The translations under genes and the position numbers were made by a program. From NCBI GenBank assembly GCA_003281635.1, contig QCBK01000011.1, positions 1 through 48,478 of the forward strand: a stretch of DNA of 48,478 bases. Direction: 5' to 3'. This DNA comes from Prochlorococcus sp. AG-347-G22. Lineage in GTDB: Bacteria; Cyanobacteriota; Cyanobacteriia; PCC-6307; Cyanobiaceae. The notes below the pieces were generated by a model. That model was not told the DNA's origin and did no database searches. It saw only the letters and a list, made by a program, of their open reading frames with translations. Position 1 is the first letter of the stretch; every line of letters begins with the position of its first letter. Below, one piece after another: positions 31,489 to 40,708 of this stretch.

Positions 31489-31531
31489 GTATCAATTGTA
31501 ACATTCATAATGTCTGCCGAAAGGTTTATAT
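31489..31531 (+). promoter_or_regulatory. Probable NtcA site and -10 region upstream of the glnB operon
   Basis: TGTA-N8-AACA spans 31488-31503, one mismatch from the NtcA consensus TGTA-N8-TACA. A TTATAT -10-like box lies at 31526-31531, about 22-23 bases downstream, the class II NtcA spacing. The next gene starts at 31555. NtcA is the cyanobacterial nitrogen regulator and PII genes are common targets, which supports the call. Confidence 0.5.
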
Positions 31532-31554
31532 GTGTTTAGTTCAAATAAAAATTA

Positions 31555-31800
31555 ATGGACATTTGTTTGATAACTATCGATAACAACTTAAATAAATCCC
31601 TTCAACCAAAAACTGCAATAGGAATGTTATGGCTTCAAACACACTTTGAGAATGATCAGTGGGAAGCGTTGTCAAATAGTACAGTAATAATTTCTGAGGA
31701 AAATTCCCAACTATTAGTTGAAGACGCCAAGAATGCAGGCCTTAATGTTGAATGTTTTTCTGATATTTCAATGTTGGATGTTTTCCCAAAAAACAATTAA
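31555..31800 (+). CDS. Hypothetical small protein cotranscribed with glnB
   Basis: 81 residues, family not recognised. It starts Met-Asp-Ile-Cys-Leu-Ile-Thr-Ile-Asp-Asn-Asn-Leu and has Thr-Ala-Ile-Gly-Met-Leu-Trp-Leu-Gln-Thr-His-Phe in the middle, with a regular alternation of strands and helices and no membrane segment. It lies 24 bases before glnB and directly behind the NtcA-like site, so it is likely coexpressed with PII under nitrogen control. Confidence 0.7.
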   Translation: MDICLITIDNNLNKSLQPKTAIGMLWLQTHFENDQWEALSNSTVIISEENSQLLVEDAKNAGLNVECFSDISMLDVFPKNN

Positions 31801-32163
<363 letters not shown>

Positions 32164-32164
32164 T

Positions 32165-32978
32165 TCAAAGAGTTTCTTTTACTAAATTTTGTATATATTC
32201 ACTATTAATACTTTTATTTGATTGACTTCCTAAGGTCATCCAAGCTAGATATTCATGATTCCCAGCGGGACCTACCAGCGGAGAAGCTATCAAATTCTTT
32301 ATATTCCATTGGAAAATCTTAGCGGTATAGATAACAGACTCTATAGCCTCAGTATGAAATTTAGGATTGCGAACAACACCTCCCTTACTGACTTTATCTT
32401 TACCTACCTCAAATTGGGGTTTAATTAAAAATATGCCCTCAATACAATCACCTTCTAATAAATTACCAATAGATTTAAAAACTAACTTTAATGAAATAAA
32501 AGACAAATCAGCAACAACAAAATTTGGTAATTCATTACTTCTAGATAAAAGATCATTAGGTTTTAAATTTCGAATATTAGTTCGTTCAAAAAGTATAACT
32601 TTTGGGTGATTTCTAATCTTCCATGCAGTTTGTCCATAACCAACATCTATCCCATAAACTAACTTTGCGCCTTGTTGCAATAAGCAATCAGTAAATCCCC
32701 CAGTAGAGATTCCTGCGTCAATACATATTTTGTCTTTTACTTTAATGTCAAGTTTTTTAAATGCCTCAAATAATTTTTCGCCACCCCTTGATACAAACAT
32801 AGGCGCGGAATCAATAAAAAACTCAGATCCAATTAATACTTGTTGTCCAGGTTTATCCAACACTTTCCCATTGATATCTTTAACCTTGCCCGCAAGAATT
32901 AAACCTTGGGCTTTTTGACGAGTTTCACATAAACCTTTACTTAGGAGATAAAGATCTAATCTACTTTTTTTTAATCAT
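32165..32978 (-). CDS. tlyA: TlyA-type rRNA methyltransferase with frameshift at codon 4-5
   Basis: The FtsJ-like methyltransferase core has Ser-Arg-Gly-Gly-Glu-Lys-Leu, the SAM motif Asp-Ala-Gly-Ile-Ser-Thr-Gly-Gly-Phe-Thr-Asp-Cys, Gly-Ile-Asp-Val-Gly-Tyr-Gly-Gln and Ala-Asp-Leu-Ser-Phe-Ile-Ser. TlyA 2'-O-methylates 16S and 23S rRNA. A TTG at 32863 gives 232 residues but would drop the RNA-binding S4 domain. That domain (Arg-Leu-Asp-Leu-Tyr-Leu-Leu-Ser-Lys-Gly-Leu) is encoded in the same frame up to 32965. The ATG at 32978 reaches it only if the A8 run (32965-32972) has seven bases; as written, a TAG follows. With A7 the protein is 270 residues. Confidence 0.82.
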
Positions 32979-33258
32979 ATATTAATCAATAAAAAAAGGC
33001 TGAATAATGAACTTCTATAAGATTAAGATCCAAATTCTTTAATACCTTTCAATTTTAAATAAGAACTAAAAAATTACCCATGATTACCGAATTAATATAA
33101 GCAAAAATTTTTTATTTAAGCTTTCTTTATTAGCCAGAAAAATTTTACATAGAAAAATAATAATCATTCAAATATGTTCAATGGCAAGTACATCTTTAAA
33201 GGTATAGGGCAATAATTCGATTATGTTATAAAGTTTAAATTGATAATAAATTAAAATT
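32979..33258. other. Intergenic region before purB
   Basis: 280 bases of very AT-rich DNA. Only frames of 13 codons or fewer are seen. A TATAAAG-type -10 near 33227 could serve purB and an AT-rich region near 32985 could serve tlyA. No hairpin with a T-run, repeat or RNA gene was recognised. Confidence 0.4.
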
Positions 33259-34554
33259 GTGATCGAGCGTTACACATTACCCGAAATGGGAAAAATCTGG
33301 ACTGAAAGCGCAAAATTCCAGAGTTGGCTTAAGGTTGAAATAGCTGCGTGTGAAGCAAATTTTTCTCTCGGGAAAATCCCTGAGAATGCCATGAAAGAGA
33401 TACGTTTAAATGCAAAGTTTGATGAATCCAGAATCAAACTAATTGAGAAAGAAGTTAAACATGATGTCATAGCATTTCTTACAAGCGTTAATGAATTTGT
33501 AGGAGATTCAGGAAGATACATACATGTTGGTATGACAAGTAGTGATGTACTTGATACTGGCTTATCTCTTCAGTTAGTAGATTCTTGCGAATTGTTATTA
33601 GAAGAAATTGAGAACCTAGAAAATGAGGTCAGATTATTAGCAAGGAAGCATAAAAATACATTAATGATTGGCAGATCTCATGCAATTCATGGGGAGCCAA
33701 TTTCCTTCGGTTTTAAACTTGCTGGATGGTTAGCAGAAATAATAAGGAACAAAAAAAGATTATTAACCCTGAAAGATTCTGTAGCAATTGGACAAATAAG
33801 TGGAGCAATGGGAACCTACGCTAATACGAATCCTAAAGTAGAACAAATAACTTGTGATTTACTCGGCTTAAAACCTGATACAGCAAGTACGCAGGTTATA
33901 TCGAGAGACAGACATGCAGAATATGTGCAAACTATTGCACTAGTTGGCGCTTCTTTAGATAGATTCGCAACTGAAATAAGAAATTTACAAAGAACTGATG
34001 TTTTAGAAGTTGAAGAGGGCTTTACAAAAGGGCAAAAAGGAAGTTCTGCCATGCCTCATAAAAGAAATCCTATTCGAAGTGAAAGAGTAAGTGGTTTAGC
34101 AAGAATTTTGAGGAGTTACGTCTTAACAGCACTTGAAAATGTTCCACTTTGGCACGAAAGAGATATAAGCCATAGTTCAAATGAACGTATCATGCTACCT
34201 GACGTATCAATCTGCTTGCATTTTATGCTCAGGGAAATGCAAGATATAGTAAGAAATTTAGAAGTTTATCCAAAAAATATGCTCAAAAATTTAAATATAT
34301 ATGGTGGTGTAATCTTTAGTCAGAAAGTTTTACTTTTGCTTGTAGAGAAGGGCTTGTCGAGAGAAAAGGCTTATAGCTTAGTACAAAAAAATGCGCATCA
34401 GGCCTGGAATACTCAGAATGGGAATTTCAAACAAAATATAGAGAGAGATAATGAAATTATGGATTTTATTAATAAAAGTGACTTAGAAGAATGTTTTAAT
34501 CCTTCAATTCATCTTAATAATTTAAGTGTAATATGGGAGAAGTTAGGTATCTAG
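33259..34554 (+). CDS. purB: Adenylosuccinate lyase
   Basis: 431 residues of the fumarase/aspartase superfamily. The signature Gly-Ser-Ser-Ala-Met-Pro-His-Lys-Arg-Asn-Pro is near 260, with Thr-Ser-Ser-Asp-Val-Leu-Asp-Thr near 92 and His-Ala-Ile-His-Gly-Glu-Pro near 140. It acts twice in purine synthesis, releasing fumarate. The start is a GTG giving the usual Met-Ile-Glu-Arg-Tyr-Thr N-terminus. fumC, which uses the fumarate released, follows 48 bases later. Confidence 0.96.
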   Translation: MIERYTLPEMGKIWTESAKFQSWLKVEIAACEANFSLGKIPENAMKEIRLNAKFDESRIKLIEKEVKHDVIAFLTSVNEFVGDSGRYIHVGMTSSDVLDTGLSLQLVDSCELLLEEIENLENEVRLLARKHKNTLMIGRSHAIHGEPISFGFKLAGWLAEIIRNKKRLLTLKDSVAIGQISGAMGTYANTNPKVEQITCDLLGLKPDTASTQVISRDRHAEYVQTIALVGASLDRFATEIRNLQRTDVLEVEEGFTKGQKGSSAMPHKRNPIRSERVSGLARILRSYVLTALENVPLWHERDISHSSNERIMLPDVSICLHFMLREMQDIVRNLEVYPKNMLKNLNIYGGVIFSQKVLLLLVEKGLSREKAYSLVQKNAHQAWNTQNGNFKQNIERDNEIMDFINKSDLEECFNPSIHLNNLSVIWEKLGI

Positions 34555-34602
34555 GATTACTGAAAACCTTATCTAAGTTAAATCAGTGTTTTCAGAGGAA
34601 TA

Positions 34603-35988
34603 ATGACCAAAAACTTTAGGATTGAAAAAGATAGTATGGGCACAGTAGAGGTTCCCATCAAAGCTTTGTGGGGTGCTCAAACACAAAGATCGATAATAAA
34701 CTTTTCTATTGGAGAAGAATTAATTCCAATTGAGTTAATTTATTCACTGACCCTCATAAAAAAAGCTGCTTCAATTGCGAATTTCAATTTAGGTTTAATA
34801 GATAAAAGGAAAAAAGATTTAATTGTAGAGGCATGTACGGAAATACTTGATGGGCTTCACGATTCACAGTTTCCTTTAAAGGTTTGGCAAACAGGTAGTG
34901 GCACGCAAACAAATATGAATGTTAATGAGGTAATTTCAAATATTGCAGCTTTAAAAACTAATTCAGAGCTTGGTAGTCATCAACCAATTCATCCGAATGA
35001 TGATGTAAACAAATCTCAGTCAACTAATGACACTTTTCCTGCTGCAATTCAAATATCTGTTGTTAATGAAATAATCAAAAAATTAGTTCCAACGATCAGA
35101 GAACTTACTAAAGTCCTTGATAAAAAAAGTGAAGAATGGAAAGACCTTATAAAGATAGGAAGAACCCATTTTCAAGATGCAGTTCCCCTTACTTTTGGCC
35201 AAGAGATATCAGGATGGTCAGAGCAACTTAAAGATGCTGAGAATGCAATTATTATGAGTCTGAATGAATTGTATTTCTTACCTCTGGGAGGAACTGCGGT
35301 TGGTACAGGAATTAATTGTCCAAAAGGATTTTGTGAAGAGTCTATAAAATCAATTTCCGATGATACTAATCTGATGTTCTATAAATCAAAAAATAATTTT
35401 TCTATCATGGCCTCGCATGATCGTCTTGCTCAAGTAATGAGTCAGATAAAAATATTAGCAGGTGCATTATTTAAAATTTCAAATGATATAAAAATTCTAT
35501 CTTCTGGTCCAAGATCAGGAATATATGAACTAATTATTCCTCAAAATGAACCTGGAAGTTCTATTATGCCGGGCAAAGTGAATCCAACTCAATGCGAAGC
35601 TTTATCAATGGTTTGTACTCAGATAATGGGTCTTGAATATGCAGTCTCAATGGCAAATTCTAGCGGCACTTTACAGATGAATGAATACAAGCCTCTTATT
35701 GGATTTAATATTCTCACAAGTTTAAAATTACTTAAAAATGTAATAGAGAACTTCAGAATAAAATTAGTTGATGGGATGGAACCTAATCAAACGGGAATTA
35801 AGTTGAATTTGGAAAATTCGCTCATGTTGGTTACAGCCATAGTGCCAAAAATTGGTTATGAAAAAGCAGCTGAAATTGCAAACCTTGCCTTCAAAGAATC
35901 ATTAAATTTAAAAGAGGCAACAATTAAATTAGGTTATTTAAACGAAGATGAATTTGATGAAGCAATGAATATCAATTCAATGATTTGA
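34603..35988 (+). CDS. fumC: Class II fumarase
   Basis: 461 residues. The superfamily signature Gly-Ser-Ser-Ile-Met-Pro-Gly-Lys-Val-Asn-Pro-Thr-Gln lies near 317, with Thr-Gly-Ser-Gly-Thr-Gln-Thr-Asn-Met-Asn near 98 and Gly-Arg-Thr-His-Phe-Gln-Asp-Ala near 186. It converts fumarate to malate. A loose inverted repeat (CTGAAAAC at 34560, GTTTTCAG at 34588) lies between purB and fumC; it has no T-run, so readthrough from purB is likely. Confidence 0.95.
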   Translation: MTKNFRIEKDSMGTVEVPIKALWGAQTQRSIINFSIGEELIPIELIYSLTLIKKAASIANFNLGLIDKRKKDLIVEACTEILDGLHDSQFPLKVWQTGSGTQTNMNVNEVISNIAALKTNSELGSHQPIHPNDDVNKSQSTNDTFPAAIQISVVNEIIKKLVPTIRELTKVLDKKSEEWKDLIKIGRTHFQDAVPLTFGQEISGWSEQLKDAENAIIMSLNELYFLPLGGTAVGTGINCPKGFCEESIKSISDDTNLMFYKSKNNFSIMASHDRLAQVMSQIKILAGALFKISNDIKILSSGPRSGIYELIIPQNEPGSSIMPGKVNPTQCEALSMVCTQIMGLEYAVSMANSSGTLQMNEYKPLIGFNILTSLKLLKNVIENFRIKLVDGMEPNQTGIKLNLENSLMLVTAIVPKIGYEKAAEIANLAFKESLNLKEATIKLGYLNEDEFDEAMNINSMI

Positions 35989-35998
35989 TTAAAAAAAT

Positions 35999-38725
35999 TT
36001 AAAAATTATTGTCAATTCTTTTTGTTGCAGGATTAATATCTTCAGAGACTTTTTTAAGATCATTAGATTCAGAAACAGGAAAACGATTAATAGCTTTTAA
36101 TGCTAGCTTAGCTTTGCTTTTTAATTTATTACTAACACCAATACAGTATTGCACTTGAGAAAGGACATCAATTGATCTTCTAATAATCCTCACTACATCA
36201 CCTTCGTCTAATGAAGTATTAAAAACCAAATCTTTCCATTTTTTTCCTCTTGCCCATTCAGAAATAATTCCAGTCAACTCTGTTTCTAAATAGATAGGAA
36301 TTTCAATATGAAACTTATTTTGTTGAAAAGAGACTAATTTTCTTAAACCATCTAATTCATTAAAAACATCTATTACCTTTAAAGAAGGCTTGAAATTACA
36401 CCAAAGATTAGGCCTCCTTATATCAACACATATAGCTTGAATGATTGCAGCTAACTCAGGAGGATCTAAATCGTCTAAATAACCACTAACTAAAACAAGA
36501 CCAATCCATAATTCATTTTCACTTCTTATTGCACCAACTGTTTGTCCAACTTCTGTCAATTCCAAATCATTTAAACAACCAAAATGATTCAAAATTTTAA
36601 TCAAATCAGTAAAAGTTCTCCAGTTATGATTTTCTTTATCCTCAAGAAGTTTTTTTCTAATATTTATTTCTTGTTCAACATCAATAATTCTTTTTCTATA
36701 TTTCTTTAATTTCTTGGAGTCTCCAAATCTGTGTGCAGGATGATCGGTAACTGTTTCTTCTAAATTATTAATTTGTTGCTTTTGTGCCAAAACTTCCGTT
36801 GTCAAATCATATTGTGGAGTTTGTAAATCATTTTTTTTAGAAACTTCTAAAATTCGATCCGCATAAAACTGCGACATATCATCTCCCCTAAATACCTCTC
36901 CAGAAAAATACATCTTTGGCACTTCAAGTCCTAAGACATCAATTGCATCCAAATCATTAAAAATACTTACTATGTATGAGGGTTTTATAAGAATAAATAA
37001 ATTATCAATTGTCAAACACAATAAACTCTTAATTTTTTGGGATTCATATATTTTCTTACAAATTAATCCTGGAACAATTTTTCTTTTAATTTGGGGAGCT
37101 TTGATTGAAATTAAGCTTCCATCTTTAATATATGGAAGTGCATTGGTTATCTCTTCTGATAATTTTTCCGCTGATTGTTTTTCTAAAATTTTCAAGAGTC
37201 TTCTCTCTTCTTTAAGACGATTTTTTAACTTTTCGTATGCATCAAAATCTTTCCATGAAACGTTAGATGTAATTTTTTTTAACTCAATTAAATCCTTATC
37301 TAAATTTTCAAGAATTATATTCTCACCTGATGATTCACCTAAATATAAAAAACTACCAAAGCTTCTTTTAATTAATTCTTTAGACTTCTCTAAAGTATAA
37401 CTTTGTAAAAGATTAAGTACCATTCCATAGCTTGGAGTGAATTGACTTTCTAAAGCATTTGGTTTGCTTATAGCCAGTGCACTTGCTTCTTTGGCACCTT
37501 CGAATCTTGTTTGTAATGTAACAACGTATCCCTGAGTATCTTTTCCTCTTCTTCCAGCTCTCCCTGACATTTGCAAAAATTCACTGCTAAATAATAATCT
37601 ATGACCATCTTCTGTCCTTTTTGATAAAGAAGAAATAACAGTTGTTCTTGCGGGCATATTTATTCCTGCAGCAAGAGTTTCGGTTGCAAAAACAACTTTG
37701 ATTAAACCTTGCTGAAATAATTCCTCAACCAATTCTTTCCATGCAGGCAATAATCCAGCATGATGAGATGCAATACCGCGTTTTAATGCCTCGCATTGAG
37801 ATTTATCTTTAATTGCTTCCTGATTATTTTTAAGATAAACATCTAATTTTTGGGATATTATACTTGCTTCTGAATAACTTACTAGAGTTAAATCTTTGAT
37901 ATTCTCAATAGCCTTATCACATCCTCTTCTACTAAAAATAAAATAAATAGCTGGCAACATATTTCGTTCAGCTAGTTTCGAGATCACAAAACCAATTGAG
38001 GGAGACTTTGGTTGCATTATTCTGCCCACTTTTCCTCTTATTTTCTGCCCTTTAGGAGCTCTCCAAATCTTACAGTTTGGATGAATTCCATTACCCTTAT
38101 TATTTAAAAGTGGATGGAGGCCTTTAACACTACAAAAAATAAAATCAAGTGGGACTGGTCTCTTATCACTATTAATAAGTACTGTGGGCCCATGAACTTT
38201 TTCTATCCAGTTGTGCAATAGATCTGCATTGGCTATTGTTGCTGATAAAGCTATTATTTGAGTTCTAGTAGGGCAATGGATTATAGTTTCTTCCCAAACT
38301 GTACCTCTTTGGGGGTCATTCATATAATGACATTCATCAAGAATTACAGATTCTAAATTTTCTAAGGGATCATCAAATTCATCAAATTCGCCATAAAGCA
38401 TGTTCCTAAAAATCTCAGTCGTCATTACTAAGATTGGTGCTTCTCTATTTATACTTATATCTCCAGTTAAAAGACCAACTTTATTTTCTCCATATTGATT
38501 AGCAAAATCTCTAAACTTTTGGTTTGATAGGGCCTTTAAAGGTGTTGTATAAAAAACTCTACTGTCATGAGATAAGCCTCTATATATAGCAAATTCACCT
38601 ATCAAGGTTTTACCCGAACCTGTTGGTGCTGTTAAAACAACAGAATTTCCGCTATTAATAGCTCGTATTGCTTCTAATTGGAAATCATCTAGCGGAAAGG
38701 GGAAATATTCCTCTAAATTAAGCAA
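35999..38725 (-). CDS. Ski2/Mtr4-like DExH RNA helicase
   Basis: 908 residues. Walker A is Ala-Pro-Thr-Gly-Ser-Gly-Lys-Thr at 33-40, Walker B is Asp-Glu-Cys-His near 130, motif III Ser-Ala-Thr-Ile-Ala-Asn, and motif VI Gln-Met-Ser-Gly-Arg-Ala-Gly-Arg-Arg-Gly near 385. The C-terminal third is a DSHCT-type helical domain. Family members unwind RNA in decay and rRNA maturation, and chloroplast ISE2 is a plant relative of the cyanobacterial type. RNA rather than DNA as substrate is inferred from the family. Divergent from bioF across 139 bases. Confidence 0.88.
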   Translation of the reverse strand: MLNLEEYFPFPLDDFQLEAIRAINSGNSVVLTAPTGSGKTLIGEFAIYRGLSHDSRVFYTTPLKALSNQKFRDFANQYGENKVGLLTGDISINREAPILVMTTEIFRNMLYGEFDEFDDPLENLESVILDECHYMNDPQRGTVWEETIIHCPTRTQIIALSATIANADLLHNWIEKVHGPTVLINSDKRPVPLDFIFCSVKGLHPLLNNKGNGIHPNCKIWRAPKGQKIRGKVGRIMQPKSPSIGFVISKLAERNMLPAIYFIFSRRGCDKAIENIKDLTLVSYSEASIISQKLDVYLKNNQEAIKDKSQCEALKRGIASHHAGLLPAWKELVEELFQQGLIKVVFATETLAAGINMPARTTVISSLSKRTEDGHRLLFSSEFLQMSGRAGRRGKDTQGYVVTLQTRFEGAKEASALAISKPNALESQFTPSYGMVLNLLQSYTLEKSKELIKRSFGSFLYLGESSGENIILENLDKDLIELKKITSNVSWKDFDAYEKLKNRLKEERRLLKILEKQSAEKLSEEITNALPYIKDGSLISIKAPQIKRKIVPGLICKKIYESQKIKSLLCLTIDNLFILIKPSYIVSIFNDLDAIDVLGLEVPKMYFSGEVFRGDDMSQFYADRILEVSKKNDLQTPQYDLTTEVLAQKQQINNLEETVTDHPAHRFGDSKKLKKYRKRIIDVEQEINIRKKLLEDKENHNWRTFTDLIKILNHFGCLNDLELTEVGQTVGAIRSENELWIGLVLVSGYLDDLDPPELAAIIQAICVDIRRPNLWCNFKPSLKVIDVFNELDGLRKLVSFQQNKFHIEIPIYLETELTGIISEWARGKKWKDLVFNTSLDEGDVVRIIRRSIDVLSQVQYCIGVSNKLKSKAKLALKAINRFPVSESNDLKKVSEDINPATKRIDNNF

Positions 38726-38768
38726 TAATTGTGATTGAAGAGAGGATGAGTTAACTTCTTAATATATG

Positions 38769-38780
38769 ATCTATATAGAT
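38769..38780. promoter_or_regulatory. 12-bp perfect palindrome between helicase and bioF
   Basis: ATCTATATAGAT is an exact palindrome in the divergent promoter region, about 45 bases upstream of the helicase start and 85 upstream of bioF. It could be an operator for a dimeric repressor. No known biotin regulator site is matched, and short A/T palindromes arise often by chance here. Confidence 0.2.
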
Positions 38781-38864
38781 ATTAATAAACAAAAAATACC
38801 TTGCAAACTTTAATAGTAAATCTAAATCTTTTTAATTAAATCCATTATATTTTATTTTGCCAAA

Positions 38865-40004
38865 ATGAAAAAAATAAAAATTCCAAAAAATAGAATCCGT
38901 AAATTAAAAACATTTTCTTTAGGTAAAAAATCCTTCGAACTTCTAAGTTTAAATTCGCAAAATAAAAAACTTATAGATTTATGCAGTAATGATTATTTTG
39001 GATTAAGCAGGGATAAGGATTTAATAAAAGCTGCTTACGAAATAAGCTTGTTAGAAGGCATTGGTTCAGGAAGCTCTAGATTTATTACAGGTTCAAGACC
39101 AATACATAAATTATTAGAAACAGAACTTGCCAAGTGGCTTGATCAAGAGAAAGTATTACTTTTCCCAAGCGGATTTCAAGCAAATATAGCCGCTATCCAG
39201 ACTTTAGCAAACAGAAATAGTATCGTAATAGCAGATAAATTGATCCATAACTCTTTATTGGTTGGAGTCAAAGCTGCTCAAGCAAAACTAGTTCGATTCT
39301 CACACAATAATTTAAAAGATTTAGAAGATAAAATTATTAAAAATAACCCCACAAAAAATTCCATTTTAGTTGTTGTCGAATCTCTTTATAGCATGGAGGG
39401 ATCAATTGCTCCGCTCAGAGAAGTAACAGAAATTTGCAAAAAAAATAGTGTTCAATTATTAGTTGACGAAGCTCATGCAATTGGAATATTGGGTCCTGAA
39501 GGCAGGGGTTTAAGTTTTAATTTTCGTTCAGATATAACTATGATTACTGGAACTTTTGGAAAAGCATTTGGAAGCGGTGGAGCTTTTGTAGCTTCCAATT
39601 CAGAAATTGGAGAATATCTCATCCAAACAAGCGGTGCATTTAGATATACAACCGCACTTGCGCCATCTTTGGCCGCTGGTGCACTAGAAGGTTTAAGAAA
39701 AATTTTAGCAAATAAAGAATGGGGTAATGATTTGTTATTTTCTGCGAATGTATGGAAAGATGAAATTATTAAAAATTTTAGTTTTCCAGTTCATGGCGAT
39801 TCTCACATTTTATCAATTATTGTTGGCCAAGAAGAGAAAGCAATTTATCTACAAAAATATCTCGAAGAAAATGGGTTTTTAGCAATTGCGATAAGACCTC
39901 CAACCGTTCCAGTGGGGCAATCAAGAATCAGAATAACAATACGAAGAAACTTAGATTTTAATCTACTAAATCATTTCATTGCAGTACTAAAAGATTTTAA
40001 ATGA
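38865..40004 (+). CDS. bioF: 8-amino-7-oxononanoate synthase
   Basis: 379 residues of the alpha-oxoamine synthase family. Key blocks are Cys-Ser-Asn-Asp-Tyr-Phe-Gly-Leu near 40, Gly-Ser-Gly-Ser-Ser-Arg-Phe-Ile-Thr-Gly, Asp-Glu-Ala-His-Ala-Ile-Gly near 200, and the PLP lysine in Thr-Gly-Thr-Phe-Gly-Lys-Ala-Phe-Gly. It joins pimeloyl-ACP and alanine in biotin synthesis. First gene of the biotin operon; it overlaps the next gene by 4 bases. Confidence 0.95.
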   Translation: MKKIKIPKNRIRKLKTFSLGKKSFELLSLNSQNKKLIDLCSNDYFGLSRDKDLIKAAYEISLLEGIGSGSSRFITGSRPIHKLLETELAKWLDQEKVLLFPSGFQANIAAIQTLANRNSIVIADKLIHNSLLVGVKAAQAKLVRFSHNNLKDLEDKIIKNNPTKNSILVVVESLYSMEGSIAPLREVTEICKKNSVQLLVDEAHAIGILGPEGRGLSFNFRSDITMITGTFGKAFGSGGAFVASNSEIGEYLIQTSGAFRYTTALAPSLAAGALEGLRKILANKEWGNDLLFSANVWKDEIIKNFSFPVHGDSHILSIIVGQEEKAIYLQKYLEENGFLAIAIRPPTVPVGQSRIRITIRRNLDFNLLNHFIAVLKDFK

Positions 40005-40707
40005 AACAAATTATTACTCAACATGGGTGGGGACTAAATAAATATTTCTGGGATGATTATAAAGTTGATTTTTTAAGTAATAATTGGCATTGGCAAGATA
40101 ATGAAAGGGGCTATTTTTCGACAAATAGTTATCAAGCAAATTGGATTAAAAGCGAATCTAAAAAAGAAATCAGAATGACTTTATGCCATTCATTTGGTTT
40201 TCATTTAATGCCAAAAAAAATTTTAAAAAAAGCAACTCATATTGTTCTTATAAATTCTTTTAATAATTTTCTTCCTTTAAGTAATAAAAGAAAGTTTATT
40301 TTGAGGTCTCTAAAAAGAATGGAAACAAAAATCATAAAAGATGAACCTAAGAATATGTTGAAAGAATTTATATATATAGATCATTTATGCCAAATCATAT
40401 GAATAAAAGTTTTAAAAATATCTTTTATAAAAGTCTAGAGAGTTTAAATAAAACTCTTCTTTTAAGCGATTTAAAAGAACTTTATATCAATAGAGATTTT
40501 CCAGTATTTTTAAGAAAAGATTGCAAAATTATTTTTATAAAATCAGAAAATGATTTGATTCTTGACAATGAATCAAATAATAACTTTTTAGATTCCTTAA
40601 ATAAAACACTTGAAAGGAAACCAATTTTAATTAAATTAGCTCGACAAGGTCATTGCTTAAATAATTTAAATTTATACGAGATCTTACTTAATACACTTAA
40701 CGATTGA
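40001..40707 (+). pseudogene. bioK: BioK/BioG-type pimeloyl-ACP methyl ester esterase, split by a TA-repeat frameshift
   Basis: Two overlapping frames, 40001-40402 and 40387-40707, make one alpha/beta hydrolase. The first carries Gln-His-Gly-Trp-Gly at its start and the nucleophile elbow Cys-His-Ser-Phe-Gly. The second carries the likely Asp (Ser-Glu-Asn-Asp-Leu-Ile-Leu) and His (Gln-Gly-His-Cys). The break lies at (TA)5, 40369-40378: with (TA)4 the frames fuse as Glu-Phe-Ile-Tyr-Arg-Ser-Phe-Met-Pro-Asn, about 234 residues. Between bioF and bioC, this is the place of the picocyanobacterial esterase that frees pimeloyl-ACP from its methyl ester. As written the triad is split, so the gene is inactive unless the indel is an error or is bypassed. 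Confidence 0.75.
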
Positions 40708-40708
40708 A

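Noticed and set aside
34560..34595. Intrinsic terminator between purB and fumC
   Set aside because: The 8-bp arms are 20 bases apart and no T-run follows, so termination is unlikely.
36972..37400. 142-codon plus-strand frame inside the helicase gene
   Set aside because: Antisense shadow; Lys/Ser/Phe/Ile-rich noise with no domain.
38769..38780. BioR-type operator upstream of bioF
   Set aside because: The palindrome does not match the TTATCTATAA-type BioR box, which is known from alphaproteobacteria.
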